Source: Bufo bufo (lineage: Eukaryota > Chordata > Amphibia > Anura > Bufonidae). Taken from it: a stretch of 64,000 nucleotides of DNA. Each line of letters starts with the position of its first letter. Position 1 is the first letter of the stretch. The position numbers were made by a program, and so were the translations under genes. Below, piece by piece: positions 20,256 through 33,031 of the stretch. The notes beneath the pieces are model-generated. The model was given only the letters and a program-made list of their open reading frames with translations, did not search any database and had not been told where the DNA came from. The DNA is taken from contig NC_053390.1 of assembly GCF_905171765.1 (NCBI RefSeq), positions 578,672,471 to 578,736,470 on the forward strand. The letters run 5' to 3'.

Positions 20256-22382
20256 TTTTTTTAGCACAGCTAGTGCACATAGGAATGAAGTAGCACTTAG
20301 GATCTTAACAATTTATATAGCGAAGGGTTTAAAGGACATTGAGCCGTGAACTAGCAGCATCGGCTGATTGCCCCCTAGCTAGTGAAAGTGGACTGTGAGT
20401 TAGACAGTGTTATTAGACAAAAAGGTGTTATTGATCTTGTGGACATTTGTAAATATATAGAGTAAAGTGGAGCCTTTACTTTGTTCAGCAAACAAGTTGA
20501 TATTTAGAGAACTTTTGCCATACCTCTCACTGTCTCACCTGTCATATTCCCAGAATCTCCTGCCTCGCTGCCCACTGCTGTCTCTGCCAGATGGGGCAGG
20601 CCACGCTGCCTCCATGCTCATCCCATGCTGACGTCCCATAGGTGCCTACCAGCATGACCCCTGGGCAGGTTAAATAATAGCTTCCTCTTTCAGGAAGTTG
20701 CATGAGCGTTGAATTACTATAAGTAATAACAAATGTGCTCTGTTCTTCAGCTTCTGCCTTCGGAATCTCATGATCATCTGCTGCCTTTACTTTAGTCTTC
20801 TCTGCAATACCAATTCTCACCACCATGTCTGCTATTGGATTCTAACTGTAGTTCTTACTGCAACTTGAGCTTTACTTATTGTCTGACTGTGAGTCATCTG
20901 TAGGTAGTGGTTCAGTTTCTCTCTTGCTGCGTTCTGTCCTGTCTCCTGTGAGAGTGCTGAATAACACTCTAATAGTTAGTGGCTGCCATCCCTTGGTTGA
21001 CACAGAGAATCCACACTCTCTGGTTTGACCAGTGGGTCTCACCCACTGGTCGTAACAACTATCTATTAAAGTTAAGTTTTAAATGTATATTTCAATCATC
21101 CCTTTTTAACTACATTCTTGTTTTTCCACTATTTAGAAAATGCTTGTAACCTTGTAAGCTACAAATTAAAAGGAGGGCTCAAATCTGAGTAACTAGGTGG
21201 AAACGTTTTTTCATCGCTCATGCAAGATCATGTTCCACATTGTTTCAATCAAACATGCCCTTGCCAATTCAGAAGGATTGGAGGGTTTATACTGAAATAC
21301 AGTCAGGGACATATGTAGAGCAAGGGGTATGTGGACCCACTGTGTAAACTAATATGTCTAACAATCAGAGCTGTCAGATGCATGCCCCAGAAATTAAGAA
21401 TAGTAAGTCTAGAAGTACCATCTATGAGTTTGCATACTATTTTCGTGGATTTATTCTTATTCTCATTCTTGTTTATTCTCTATGTTTACTGGATCAGTAA
21501 TGACTTGATTAATGTTAAAATAAAATATGATTCTGTAAAGACTGTGAGCTCACATAATAAATGATACCATAAACAAAGGGTTAGGACAGGATTGCAGTTT
21601 AATAGATCAGACAACTAAATCCAATTGACTGGATCCAATGGGTTCTTTATTGACTGAAACTTGATGCTTTTGCTTGATATGTCAGTGTTATATTGTATCA
21701 AACACACCAAAAGGCAACACTAAACATATACAGGCTTGATTTTCCGAGGTCAGAAAATGTAAAAAAAAAAATATAAAGCTTCTTAGTAAACCATTTAACG
21801 ACAAGATATTTTTTACACAATTAGGAATCATACTTATAAAAAGAAACATTTTATGACGGAGATTTCATAGAAGGGATATTTCATGCGCCAATCTTAAACT
21901 GAAGTCGTAGTAAAAGGCAGCAAATGTATTAAAGGATGTGCCTACTAATACATTTAGTGTCCTAAATGAAATGAAAATGTACCTCTGTCATGAGAAGGCA
22001 CTTATTTGCACTACAATGTGTGCAATTTTCTGTCTTTAGTGCCTGATAACAAAATCTGTTGGATAGTTATTAGCCCATTCCTTCCCATTAACCATGTCAA
22101 GTTTCCTTTCCACTCTTCAAAAGTGACCAGAGGAGAGAGAAGTCACAAATAATAGGGCAAATATGACATGCACCATAATTTGCAATTTTTAATGTTCCAT
22201 AAGTGGCTTAATACTGTAAAATAACTACCTTGAGTTTTCTAAGGTAAAAATTGCATATTTCTTGTATTTTGAAAATTCACCTGAAATGACATGTACAGTA
22301 CATGAACATTTGGTAATAGGTGGACAAAGCCTTCAGCTGCAACAGGCACAAAGTAATCTCATAAATTTCAGTAACATTTCCC
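20256..22382. other. no confident gene or element
   Basis: This may be unique or strongly decayed DNA. A 94-codon minus-strand frame (20542-20826) and a 77-codon plus-strand frame (21331-21564) show no recognisable domain. The stretch 20530-21060 has a retroelement-LTR flavour (starts TGTCAT, ends GTAACA) but no matching target duplication was found. Confidence 0.45.
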
Positions 22383-24517
22383 TTAAAGGGTTTCTGTCAC
22401 CGGAAAAATAGGTATTAGGCTGGCGGACATTAGCCATGTGCTAATGATCACCGCCACGCAGTGGGCGGTGCTCGGAAGCTGGTGCCTGCTAAAATCATTG
22501 AGCAGGCACCTCGGCTAAATGCGCGAGGGGGACCCTTGACCCCCCATGTCGGCGATCGCCGCAAACTGCAGGTCAATTCAGACCTGCGGTTTGCGTCTTT
22601 TACCTATTGCGGTGGCGGCGGTGCCATCGGGTCCCCATGGGGCTGTAGGGGGGACCCGATGGCATGGAAGGCAGCGTGATGCCTAAGGAAGGCATCGCGC
22701 TGCCTTCCGGTGACGAGCCTGTGAGATCCAGCTCCCTGGATCTCACAGGCTGGAAGCTGTATGAGTAATACACACAGTATTACTCATACAGCCAAAGCAT
22801 TCCAATACAGAAGTATTGGAATGCATTGTAAAGGGATTAGACCCCCAAAAGTTCAAGTCCCAAAGTGGGACAAAAAATAAAGTGAAAACAAAAAGTTGAA
22901 AAATAAAGTTTTTCCCCCAAAAAATTTAAAGTTTCAAGTAAAAATAAACAAAAACGGCATTTTCCCCAAATAAAGTTAAAAAAAATTAGTAAAAAATAGG
23001 AAACAAAAAAAAGTATACATATTAGGTATCGCCGCGTCCGTATCGACCGGCTCTATAAATATATCACATGACCTAACCCCTCAGATGAACACCGTAAAAA
23101 ATAAAAAATATAAACTGTGCTAAATAAACAATTTTTTTGTCACCTTACATCACAAAAAGTACAACAGCAAGCGATCAAAAAGGCGTTTGCCCACCAAAAT
23201 AGTACTAATCTAACCGTCACCTAATCCCACAAAAAATGAGCCTCTACCTGAGACAATCGCCCAAAAAATAAAAAAACTATGGCTCAGAATATGGAGACAC
23301 TAAAACATCATTTCTTTTGTTTTAAAAAAGCTGTTATTTTGTAAAACTTACATAAATAAATAGTATACATATTAGGTATCGCCGCATCCGTATCGACCGG
23401 CTCTATAAAAATATTACATGACCTAAAACTGTGCTAAATAAACAATTTTTTGTCACCTTACATCATAAAAAGTGCAATTGCAAGCGATCAAAAAGTCACA
23501 CGCACCCCAAAATAGTGCTAATAAAACCGTCATCTCATCCCGCAAAAACCATACTCTACCCAAGGTAATCGCCCAAAAACTGAAAAAATTATGGCTCTCA
23601 GACTATGTAAACACTAAAACATGATTTCTTTTTGCTTTAAAAATGAAATCATTGTGTAAAACTTACATAAATAAATAAAAAGTATACATATTAGGTATCA
23701 CCGCGTCCGTGACAACCTGGTCTATAAAAATACTACATGATCTAACCTGTCAGATGAATGTTGTAAATAACAAAAAATAAAAACAGTGCCAAAACAGCTA
23801 TTTCTTGTTACCTTGCCTCACAAAAAGTGTAATATAGAGCAACCAAAAATCATATGTACCCTAAACTAGTACCAAAAAAACTTCCACCCTATCCCATAGT
23901 TTCTAAAATGGGGTCACTTTTTTGGAGTTTCTACTCTAGGGGTGCATCAGGGGGGCTTCAAATAGTACATGGTGTCCAAAAAAAAACAGTCCAGAAAAAT
24001 CTGCCTTCCAAAAACTGTATGGCATTCCTTTCCTTCTGCGCCCTGCCATGTGCCCGTACAGCAGTTTACGACCACATATGGGGTGTTTCTGTAAATTACA
24101 GAATTAGAGCCATAAATATTGAGTTTGGTTTGGCTGTTAACCCTTGCTTTGTAACTGGAAAAAAATTATTAAAATGGAAAATCTGCCAAAAAAGTGAAAT
24201 TTTGAAATTGTATCTCTATTTTCCATGAATTCTTGTGGAACACCTAAAGGGTTAACAAAGTTTGTAAAATCAGTTTTTAATACCTTGAGGGGTGTAGTTT
24301 CTAGAATGGTGTCATTTTTGGGTGGTTTCTATTATGTAAGCCTCGCAGAGTGACTTCAGACCTGAACTGGTCCCAAAAAATTGTCAAAGCGTTATAAAGT
24401 TATCAGCACTTAAAGTGACACTGGTCAGATTTGCAAAAATTGGCCTGGTCCTTAAGGTAAAATAAGGCTGTCCTAAAGGGGTTAATATCCATTTTTCAGG
24501 TGACAGAAACCCTTTAA
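22383..24517. mobile_element. TTAA-flanked T2/Kolobok-like non-autonomous element, 2135 bp
   Basis: The left end reads TTAAAGGGTTTCTGTCACC and the right end, inward, the same 19 bases; the extended 27 bp pair differs at one position. TTAA at 22383-22386 and 24514-24517 is the likely target duplication. Interior: GC-rich hairpins around 22690-22825, three alpha-type units (from about 23020, 23370 and 23690), one beta-type unit (about 23890-24300) and a tail ending CCTAAAGGGGTTAA. No transposase is seen. The short frame at 22461-22679 is GC-rich repeat. Confidence 0.85.
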
Positions 24518-26555
24518 ATCTTTCCCTATTCCATAGATAATTGGAATATTCTCAAGTCAATAAATTAGATGTAGACACAAGATTGTGTCGTTTAACCTCC
24601 TGGTGTGTATAAGGCAAAAACACAGAACTTTACTAGCATCACAGCCTCTTTGTTCTAGAAGCCAGTGGAGGTCGCAGTGGATTGGATAAGCCTTTGATGA
24701 GATTTCGACTTGGAGGACCTCCCCTATATTTATACCTTAGGCCTAGTTCACACTTCAGTGATTTGGTCAGGGATGAACATTGATGACTAGGCTGTCAGGG
24801 TTTTAAAAGGTACTAACTCTCCTGGCAGAGATCCAACCGAGGGACAAAAATTGATTTTCTTCTGAAGGAATAAAACTGTTTCTCTAGAGCTATTTATAGA
24901 TGGATTACCTGTGTCAATATACAGTACACCTTTCTTAAAAACGTTGCAACCTTGCTCAGGGTATCAGCCAAACCAGAGGCATTCATCTGGAAAGATCACT
25001 GTTTCTGCATTGTTGCTCCTCATCAGTTCATAGTAGTGTTCTAGTTGGCTGTACAAGATGCCATGTACATTGCCTCTTGAGTGGTACTGATTGATTTTGT
25101 GGAGATCCAGCTGTCTCTAAAGCCACTTTCACACTTGTGGCACAACAATCTGTATAGTGCTTCATGCCCTCCGGACCCTATACATTTCAATAGGATCTGA
25201 CGGGAATCCAGCCGCTCCCCTGCATAAATGCTAGGATTCATCCAGACTAAAATCGCTGCATGCAACAGTTTCTATCTAGCTGAATCCCTGATGGTTCCCA
25301 TTATAGTCAATGGGCTCCAGCGGTGAACAGCCGTATCCAGCTAAGCTGGTACCATAGAACCTCCAGCAAGCTATTCCTTTGCTGGGACAGCCTGCAGGAT
25401 TGCTTTAGCGCATGTGTGAAACTAGACTTACAGAAGAAAGAAAACCTTCTTAACTAGACTTGCTTTTTTGTTATCCATACAGTTTATTACTTCACTAAAC
25501 TTCTACATGTAATACACTTGAAAGAAGCTCACATGAACTAGAATTTTCTATGTAGTAGGAAAGGTTTTTCACACCTTAGGAGATTTGATCACTTATTTTT
25601 TTTCCTCATAGCTAGTCCATTATGAGTCATTTTCAGCCATCCAGTACAAGAACTAAAGCGTGTGCCTTGTTTCCTTAGTAATATTCCAAGTCACATTATG
25701 CCCTTGTGCTTTGTATCATGACTGATGTGATCATGAAAACTGATGCCTTCACACTAATCAAGACACTATTTGCTGTCGCATATTCATTACTACATTATAT
25801 CATTTCATATTATAGCTACAGTATAATAATTAACACGGGTGTAGACAGAGTCCCATAGAAAAACTTAGTATGGGCCCCCCTGCCTCACAAAGTTTCCGAG
25901 TACACATGTTTCAACCACTCCCATGCAATGCAAGAATGCCACTTGCATATGTTGGACTATCTGTGCAAGCAGCAAAAAGTCATCAATTAATACATTATGC
26001 GCTAGACCACCCCAGCAGGGAACATTTTTTATTTTGAACTCAGTCATTGGCAGCTAATCAGGAACATGTTTTGTATACTCAGGCTCTTCAGAGAGGCCAC
26101 CAGATTTGTGGGCTAGGACAACAGCATCATCACCTATGTCCTTTCCCTGATATTTATATTGGAGCAACTGCTCACAATAATGCAACAAGTCATAATGGAT
26201 GAAAAACAATTTGCACATTTTGTTTGCTGCCATGTGGCTGTTGGGGACCTGCACGTGGAAGAGGATTAGGTGACAGAATTTGAGAAGGAGGAGGAGAAGT
26301 TGGTGATGGAGGCTGACATATAGCTTTCACGAGCACAGCTAGGGCATGAGGCAGGAAACAAGAAACAAAAATAGGGCACCCCTGGTGCAGTTATTGTGAG
26401 TATTAATATAGGTCATGAACAAGTGGAAACTCGCCTTGAGAGATTGTGCAAATAGGCACAACACTATTAAATGCGTAAAGTAGGAGACTGACTGCTGTGT
26501 ATCCCTGGATTCTCAAAGCCAGAAAAGCTGTGGTTGGTACTACTAAACAAGGTTT
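24518..26555. other. no confident gene; possible MITE at about 25120-25435
   Basis: Around 25120-25435, CCACTTTCACACTTG on the left faces GTGTGAAACTAGAC on the right, resembling a small inverted-end element related in style to 54577-55278, but no target duplication is clear. Open frames at 25041, 25865 and 26054 (minus) have no recognisable domain. Confidence 0.4.
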
Positions 26556-26559
26556 TTTT

Positions 26560-27950
26560 TTGCTTACTGGGGTTAAAAAAGAACCTTTTTTTCATATAGT
26601 GCACATCTAGGATTAGACGTGCATAAGTCACTGTCACATTTAGGCCAGAAATACAGCTTTTTGCTTACTGAGGTGAAAAAAAACACATCTGTTTCATATA
26701 GTGCAGATCTAGGATTAGATGTGCATAAGTCACTGTCACATTTAGGCCAGAAATACAGTTTTGTGCTTACTGGGGTGAAAAAACCCTCTGATATACTGCA
26801 CATCTGGGATTCAACGTGCATAAGTGAGTGTCACATTTAGGCCAGAAATACGGCTTTTTGGTTATTGGGGTGAAAAAACCCTCTGATATACTGCACATCT
26901 GTGATTAGATATGCATAAGTGACTGTCACATTTAGGCCAGAAATACGGCTTTTTGGTTACTAGGGTGAAAAAAACCCTTGAATATACTGCACATCTGGGA
27001 TTAGACGTGCATAAGTGACTATCACATTTAGGCCAGAAATACGGCTTTTTGGTTACTGGGGTAAAAAAAACCTCTGATATACTGCATATCTGGGATTAGA
27101 CGTGCAGAAGTGACTAACACATTTAGGCCAGAAATACGGCTTTTTGGTTACTGGGGTGAAAAAACCATCTGATATACTGCACATGTGGGATTAGATTTGC
27201 ATAAGTGACTGTCACATTTAGGCCAGAAATAGGGCTTTTTGGTTACTGGGGTGAAAAAAAAACACATCTGTTTCATATAGTGCAGATCTAGGATTAAACG
27301 TGCATAAGTCACTGTCACATTTAGGCCAGAAATACGGCTTTGTGCTTACTGGGGTGAAAAAACCATCTGATATACTGCACATCTGGGATTAGACGTGCAT
27401 AAGTGAGTGTCACATTTAGGCCAGAAATACAGCTATGTGCTTACTGGGGTGAAAAAACCCTCTGATATACTGCACATCTGGGATTAGACATGCATAAGTG
27501 AGTGTCACATTTAGGCCAGAAATACAGCTTTTTGCTTACTGTGGTGAAAAAAAAAATCTGTTTTATATAGTGCAGATCTAGGATTAGAAGTGCATAAGTG
27601 AGTGTCACATTTAGGCCAGAAATACAGCTTTTTGCTTACTGGGGTGAAAAAACCCTCTGATATACTGCACATCTGGGATTAGACATGCATAAGTGACTGT
27701 AAAATTTAGGCCACAAATACGGCTTTCTCATACTCGGGCATACTGGGGTGAAAAAAAACCATCTGTTTCATATACTGCACATTTGGGATTAGACGTGCAT
27801 AAGTGACTGTCACATTTAGGCCACAAATACGGCTTTGTGCTTGCTGGGGTGAAAAATCCCTCTGATATACTGCAGATCTGGGTTTAGACGTGCATAAGTT
27901 ACTGTGAAATTTAGGCCACAAATACCGCTGTCATATAGAGTTAAAAAAAA
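26560..27950. repeat. ~96-102 bp tandem array, about 14 copies
   Basis: CACATTTAGGCCAGAAATAC recurs about every 96-102 bp from 26636 to 27909, followed by a GCTTACTGGGGTGAAAAAA phrase and ACTGCACATCTGGGATTAGA. Two subtypes alternate irregularly: one with CTGATATACTGCACATCT and one with GTTTCATATAGTGCAGATCT. Confidence 0.95.
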
Positions 27951-28046
27951 AAATTGAGTGCAATACCCTACATCAGGGTTTTTATTGGCGGTTAATTATT
28001 TTTAACAGACTTAACCACTTTTTACTTTGCTTTGTGAATGCTAACT

Positions 28047-30883
28047 ATGAGGCAAACATCTAATAAGCGATGCGGTCATGGTCGTGGTGGTGGTGTTGGT
28101 GGAGCCTCTGGTGCAGGGAGAGAACGTGGCCGTTCTTCCACAGCTACACGTCCTACTGAACCTACTACCTCAGGTCCCAGTAGCCGCCAGAATCTACAGC
28201 GATATATGGTCCGGGCTAATGCCGTTCTAAGGATGGTAAGGCCTGAGCAAGTACAGGTGCTAGTCAATTGGGTGGTCGACAGTGGATCCAGCACATTCAC
28301 ATTATCTCCCACCCAGTCTTCTGCAGAAAGCGCATAGGTGGTGCCTGAAAACCATGCCCATCAGTCTGTCACATCACCCCCGTGCATATCGGGGAACCTG
28401 TCTGAGTCTCAAGTCATGCAGCAGTCTCTTATGCTGTTTGAAGACTCTGCTGGCAGGGTTTCCCAAGGGCATCCACCTAGCCCTTCCCCAGGGGTGGAAG
28501 ACATAGAATGCACTGACACACAACCACTTATGTTTCCTGATGAGGCCATGGGAATACCACCTCAGCACGTCTCTGATGATGAAGAAACACAGGTGCCAAC
28601 TGCTGTGTCTTTCTGCAGTGTGCAGACCGAAATGGATGCCAGGGAGGAAGACTGGGTGTAAGACGATGCAGGAGACGATGAGGTCCTAGACCCCACATGG
28701 AATGAAGGTCGTGCCACTGACTTTCAGAGTTCGGAGGAAGAGGCAGTGGTGAGACCGAGCCAACAGCGTAGCAAAAGAGGGAGCAGTGTGCAAAAGCAGA
28801 GCAGCCGTTGCCAAAACAGTTCGCCTGCTACTGGCCACCGTCACCAAGGACCGAGCACACCAAAGGCAGCTTCAAGGAGTTCCCTGGCATGGCACTTCTT
28901 CACACAATGTGCTGACGACAAGACCTGCATGACCAGGCATCTACATGCGAGACACTGGCTGCAGTGGAGTAAGCACCTTCAAAACCAAGAAAGGGCTCAG
29001 GCCCCTCTTGTTCTGCTGCCTCGGCCTCTTCCTCCGCCTCTGGAGGAACGTTGGCACCTGCCGCCCAGCAAACATAGGATGTGCCACCAACAACACCACC
29101 TCCGTCACCAAGCATCTCCACCATGTCACACGGAAGCGTTCAGCTCTCCATCTCACAAACCTTTGATAGAAAGCGTAAATTCCCACCTAGCCACCCTCGA
29201 TCCCTGGCCCTGAATGCCAGCATTTCTAAACTACTGGCCTTTTGAAATGCTGTCATTCAGGCTGGTGGAGACGGACAGCTTCAAACAGCTCATGTCGCTT
29301 GCTGTCCCACAGTACGTCGTTCCCAGCCGCCACTACTTCTCCAGGAGAGCCGTGCCCTCCCTGCACAACCAAGTATAGGATAAAATCAAGTGTGCACTGC
29401 GCAAAGCCATCTGTGGCAAGGTCCACCTAACCACAGATACGTGGACCAGTAAGCATGGTCAGGGACGCTATATCACCCTAACTGCACACTGGGTAAATGT
29501 AGTGGCGGCTGGGCCCCAGGCGGAGAGCTGTTTGGCGCACGTCCTTCCGCCGCCAAGGATCACAGGGCATCATTCTTTGCCTCCTGTTGCCTCCTCTTCC
29601 TACTCGGCTTCCTCCTCCTCTTCTACCACCTCCTCATCCGGTCAGTGACAGACCTTCACCACCAACTTCAACACAGCCAGGGGTAAACGTCAGCAGGCCG
29701 TTCTGAAACTGATGTGTTTGGGGGACAGGCCCACACCGCGCAGGAGTTGTGGCGGGGTATAGAACAACATACCGACGAGTGGTTGCTGCCAGTGAGCCTC
29801 AAACCCGGCCTGGTGGTGTATGATAATGGGCGAAATCTCGTTGCAGCTCTGGGACTAGCCGGTTTAACGCACATCCCTTGCCTGGCGCATGTGCTGAATT
29901 TGGTGGTGCAGAAATTCATTCACAACTACCCCGACATGTCAGAGCTGCTGCATAAAGTGCGGGCCGTCTGTGCACGCTTCCGGCGTTCTCATCCTGCCGC
30001 CGCTCGGCTGTCTGCTCTACAGCGTAACTTCGGCCTTCCAGCTCACCGCCTCATATGCGAGGTGCCCACCAGGTGGAACTCCATCTTGCACATGCTGGAG
30101 AGACTGTGCGAGCAGCAGCAGGCCATAGTGGAGTTTCAGCTGCAGCACGCACGGGTGAGTTGCACTGCGGAACAGCACCACTTCACCACCAATGACTGGG
30201 CCTCCATGCGAGACCTGTGTGCCCTGTTGCGCTGTTTCGAGTACTCCACCAACATGGCCAGTGGCGATGACACCATTATCAGCGTTACAATACCACTTCT
30301 ATGTCTCCTTGAGAAAACACTTAGGGCCATGATGGAAGAGGATGTGGCCCAGGACGAGGAAGAGGGGTCATCTCTAACACTTTCAGGCCAGTCTTTTAGA
30401 AGTGGCTCAGAAAGAGTATTTTTGCAACAGCAGAGGCCAGGTACACATTTGGCCAGCCAGGGCCCACTACTGGAGGATGAGGAGGAGGATGGGGATGAAG
30501 CATGTTCACAGCGGGGTGGCATCCAACGCAGCTCGGGCCCATCCTTGGTGCGTGGCTGGGGGGATACGGAGGACGCAGAAGATACGCCTCCCACAGAGGA
30601 CAGCTTGTCCTTACCTCTGGGCAGCCTGGCACACATCAGCGACTACATGCTGCAGTGCCTGCGCAACGACAGCAGAGTTGCGCACATTTTAACGTGTGCT
30701 GACTACTGGGTGGCCACCCTGCTGGATCCCTGTTACAAAGACAATGTGCCATCCTTAATTCCCTCACTGAACCGTGATCGGAAGATGCGCGACTACAGGC
30801 GCACGCTGGTAGACACGCTTCTGAGAGCATTCCCTACTAACGCCTGGGGACAAGTGGAAGCACAAGGCGAAGGCAGGGGATGA
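28047..30883 (+). pseudogene. hAT transposase, decayed (hAT-1 copy)
   Basis: The product would be a hAT DDE transposase with an N-terminal BED zinc finger. The Gly/Arg-rich N-terminus starts at 28047 and the frame has a TAG at 28335 and a TAA at 28659. Compared with the hAT-2 copy, 69 bp (23 residues) are missing after CADDKT at about 28924, removing the CxxC half of the BED finger. A frameshift follows near 29010. The segment 29714-30883 is open for 389 codons and carries DNGRNLVAALGLAGL and CLAHVLNLVVQKF, typical of the hAT catalytic region, followed by an acidic low-complexity insert. The C-terminal hAT dimerisation domain is absent because homology stops near 30937. Confidence 0.85.
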
Positions 30884-30966
30884 GGAAGAGGTCGCCAATG
30901 CAGTTGTGTCAGCGCCAGCACCTCAGAAGGCAGGGTTAGCAACTTCAGCAGAAAAGGCTTCAATTT

Positions 30967-31198
30967 CCATGGCAGAATCAGCATTGGACCTTCACTGAAT
31001 GACAAAGGGTTGCCTTCTCTGATGAGTCACAAATATCATGCAACCATTACTGAAAGAACACAAACTGGTGGTAGCAGCATCATGGTCTGGAGAATGTTTT
31101 TGTGGCATTCTCCGAACCCACTCATGCATGTGATTTGTGTATGAATTCTGATTGTCTTCCCGGTGGTAGTTGGGATCTTCTAGTAAGACAGTGCAATG
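30967..31198 (+). pseudogene. Tc1-like transposase remnant, first part
   Basis: Translation gives VAFSDES followed by GGSSIMVWRMF, corresponding to the FSDE(T/S) and GGSxMVWG motifs of Tc1-like DDE transposases. The reading is broken by stops. It is separated from its continuation at 32031 by the LTR-like insertion. No inverted ends were located. Confidence 0.6.
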
Positions 31199-32030
31199 TG
31201 TAACACCCCCGAGGGATGTTACCACTACTGCACCCTGCTACTATCTTTAATGGGCTAACACAGTGTCATCTTGTGTATTTTTGTCCAGGTCCTTTATATG
31301 GTGCAATGTTTATTTATTTATGCATCTGTTATGTTTATGTAATATACCTGGTTCACCAGAAGGTGGCAGCAAACACGGCAGAGCTGTACTAAGATAGAAT
31401 GGAACTAAACATTCCATTCTAACCCCCGTCTGGAGAGAAGTGGGCAGTTAGAGTCTAGTTTAGGAATTCCCTAAACAGGGACAGGGGAAGGGTGTGCAGG
31501 GGCACGTCTCTGCTGGACGTGCTCATGTCAGTCAGAGCACCCTAAGCTCTGCTGGCCATGGAGGCCAAAGCTTAAAGCCTCAGGAGCCAGGAGGAAAGTT
31601 CCCTGGCATAACATAGAGTCAGACTACAGAGAAGAAGTGCAGCATAAAGAAGAAGCTGAGTTATACAGCAGCCTGTCAGTACAGCAGAGTCAGAGAGAAA
31701 CAGAGATATAGCAGTGTTGAGTTTGCCTGCCAGTTTGATGCTAAAGCCTGCTGGAACCAAGACAAACCCTGTAAACCGTTTTGGAGAACGTTTATTCAAA
31801 GTAAAGCTGCCATTGAACTTCATCTCAAGGTCTGGACTCCAGTTATTCTTTTATTCCTCAATCATTCCCCCTATTTATTGCTTCGGAGCCAAAACATGGG
31901 GTCCAGCGGTATCCAGATAGGATCACCGTGACACACATAAAGAGACGTTTTAAGCCGCACTATACCATTCGGCATTCCTACACCTGGGATGCGATATAGA
32001 GAGGGCCCTGGGGGGAGGCCGCCCGATGCA
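31199..32030 (+). mobile_element. probable solo LTR, 832 bp
   Basis: It starts TGTAACACCCCC and ends GATGCA, so it has TG...CA ends. AATG flanks both sides (31195-31198 and 32031-32034). Removing it and one AATG joins the two halves of a Tc1-like transposase in register. Length and the TGTAACACC start suit a Ty3/gypsy-type LTR. No internal coding region is present. The class is inferred; the boundaries are well supported by the split host. Confidence 0.65.
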
Positions 32031-32135
32031 AATGTGTCACAGGGCTAGAAATGTTCGACATTGGTTGGAAGACTATGACCAAGACTTTCAAGTATTACCC
32101 TTTCCCCCTAATTTCCAGACTTGAAACCAATAGGA
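32031..32135 (+). pseudogene. Tc1-like transposase remnant, second part
   Basis: It continues the remnant after the LTR: HRARNVRHWLEDYDQDFQ, then PNFQT with an in-frame stop and a NPI-like end. This matches the region around the second and third catalytic acidic residues of Tc1-like transposases. Similarity stops near 32135. Confidence 0.6.
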
Positions 32136-32139
32136 CCAT

Positions 32140-32384
32140 CTATACCAGTGATCGGCAACATCTGGCACTCCAGCTGTTCTGAAACTTAGTTAATCTGTAG
32201 TTGCATAATTTTTTTACATTTAAAATTTCAAAATGACTGAAACAATGATGACAAGGATCTATGGTGACAGGCTGAGTAAGTAGTCAGGACTACAGTAAAT
32301 AAATATATTAATCTTATTTGTGAAAATACTTGTGTTGGGTATTGGAAGTATTAGAAAATGGATCATTAATAGATAGGGTAATAT
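32140..32384. other. short hAT-type MITE fragment, then unassigned DNA
   Basis: 32150-32200 (CGGCAACATCTGGCACTCCAG) matches one arm of the miniature element at 15390-15539. The rest is AT-rich and unassigned. Confidence 0.5.
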
Positions 32385-32845
32385 TAGAGATGAGTGAATC
32401 GAAGTTGACGAAGTGGAATTCGATCCGAATTTCAGGAAAAATTTGATTCGCACCGAATCCAAATTTCCTTACGCTTCGTGGTAACGAATCACATTTTTTC
32501 CTAAAATGGCTGCTGCACATGTTAGCACATGGAGCAAAGAACTCTGGAAATGAGGGATCACCCACAATGCCATGCATGCAGCCCATCAGCAGCCAACCAG
32601 CCCCTGTGATGTCACAGCCCTATAAATACCCTCAGCCATCTTGGATTCAGCCATTTTCCAGTGTACTTAGTGCAGGGAGATATGTTAGCAGGCGCTAGGG
32701 ATAGTGCTAGGAAAGACTTTAAAAGTTTTATTTTGCTAAATAGAAGTTCAGGAAAAGAGCCTTAGAAGTGTAGGGAAGTGATAGGGAGGAATTATTCCAC
32801 AGTATTGAAGCAGAACAGGGTCCAATAGGGTAGTGTACAGCCTGG

Positions 32846-33031
32846 TATAGTAACAAACGCCAGCTTCTGCTCGGACCTCCGGGGCACGGATGGTGCAGGA
32901 CTGCACTCCCACAGCAATAAATGTAAGCGATTTCCAGCCACCGGTATTGGTAAAATCCATTCAAAAATGAACTGCTTTTAATAGAGAAAAAATAAAGCTG
33001 AATGAATTTTACCAATACCGGTGGCTGGAAA
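32846..33031. mobile_element. 186 bp insertion with 15 bp duplication inside hAT-3
   Basis: TAGTGTACAGCCTGG occurs at 32831-32845 and again at 33032-33046, bracketing the insert. Its right half is a hairpin: TTTCCAGCCACCGGTATTGG near 32933 pairs with its complement near 33012. The combination of long duplication and terminal inverted stretch suggests a truncated PLE or similar retroelement end; this is inference. Confidence 0.6.

Larger units (their letters stand above)
26560..30940 (+). mobile_element. hAT-1: truncated hAT element with 5' tandem array
   Basis: A ~96-102 bp array (26560-27950) leads directly into a decayed hAT transposase (28047-30883) homologous to the copy at 42893-46305. 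Similarity to hAT-2 ends near 30937, before the dimerisation domain and any 3' array, so the 3' end is lost. I could not find a 5' terminus or target duplication. Confidence 0.75.

Noticed and set aside
20537..21056. Possible LTR with TGTCAT...GTAACA ends
   Set aside because: No matching target duplication and no related second copy in the window.
31019..31028. CTGATGAGTC, resembling the hammerhead ribozyme core
   Set aside because: It encodes the SDES motif of the Tc1-like remnant and has no suitably placed GAAA and stems.
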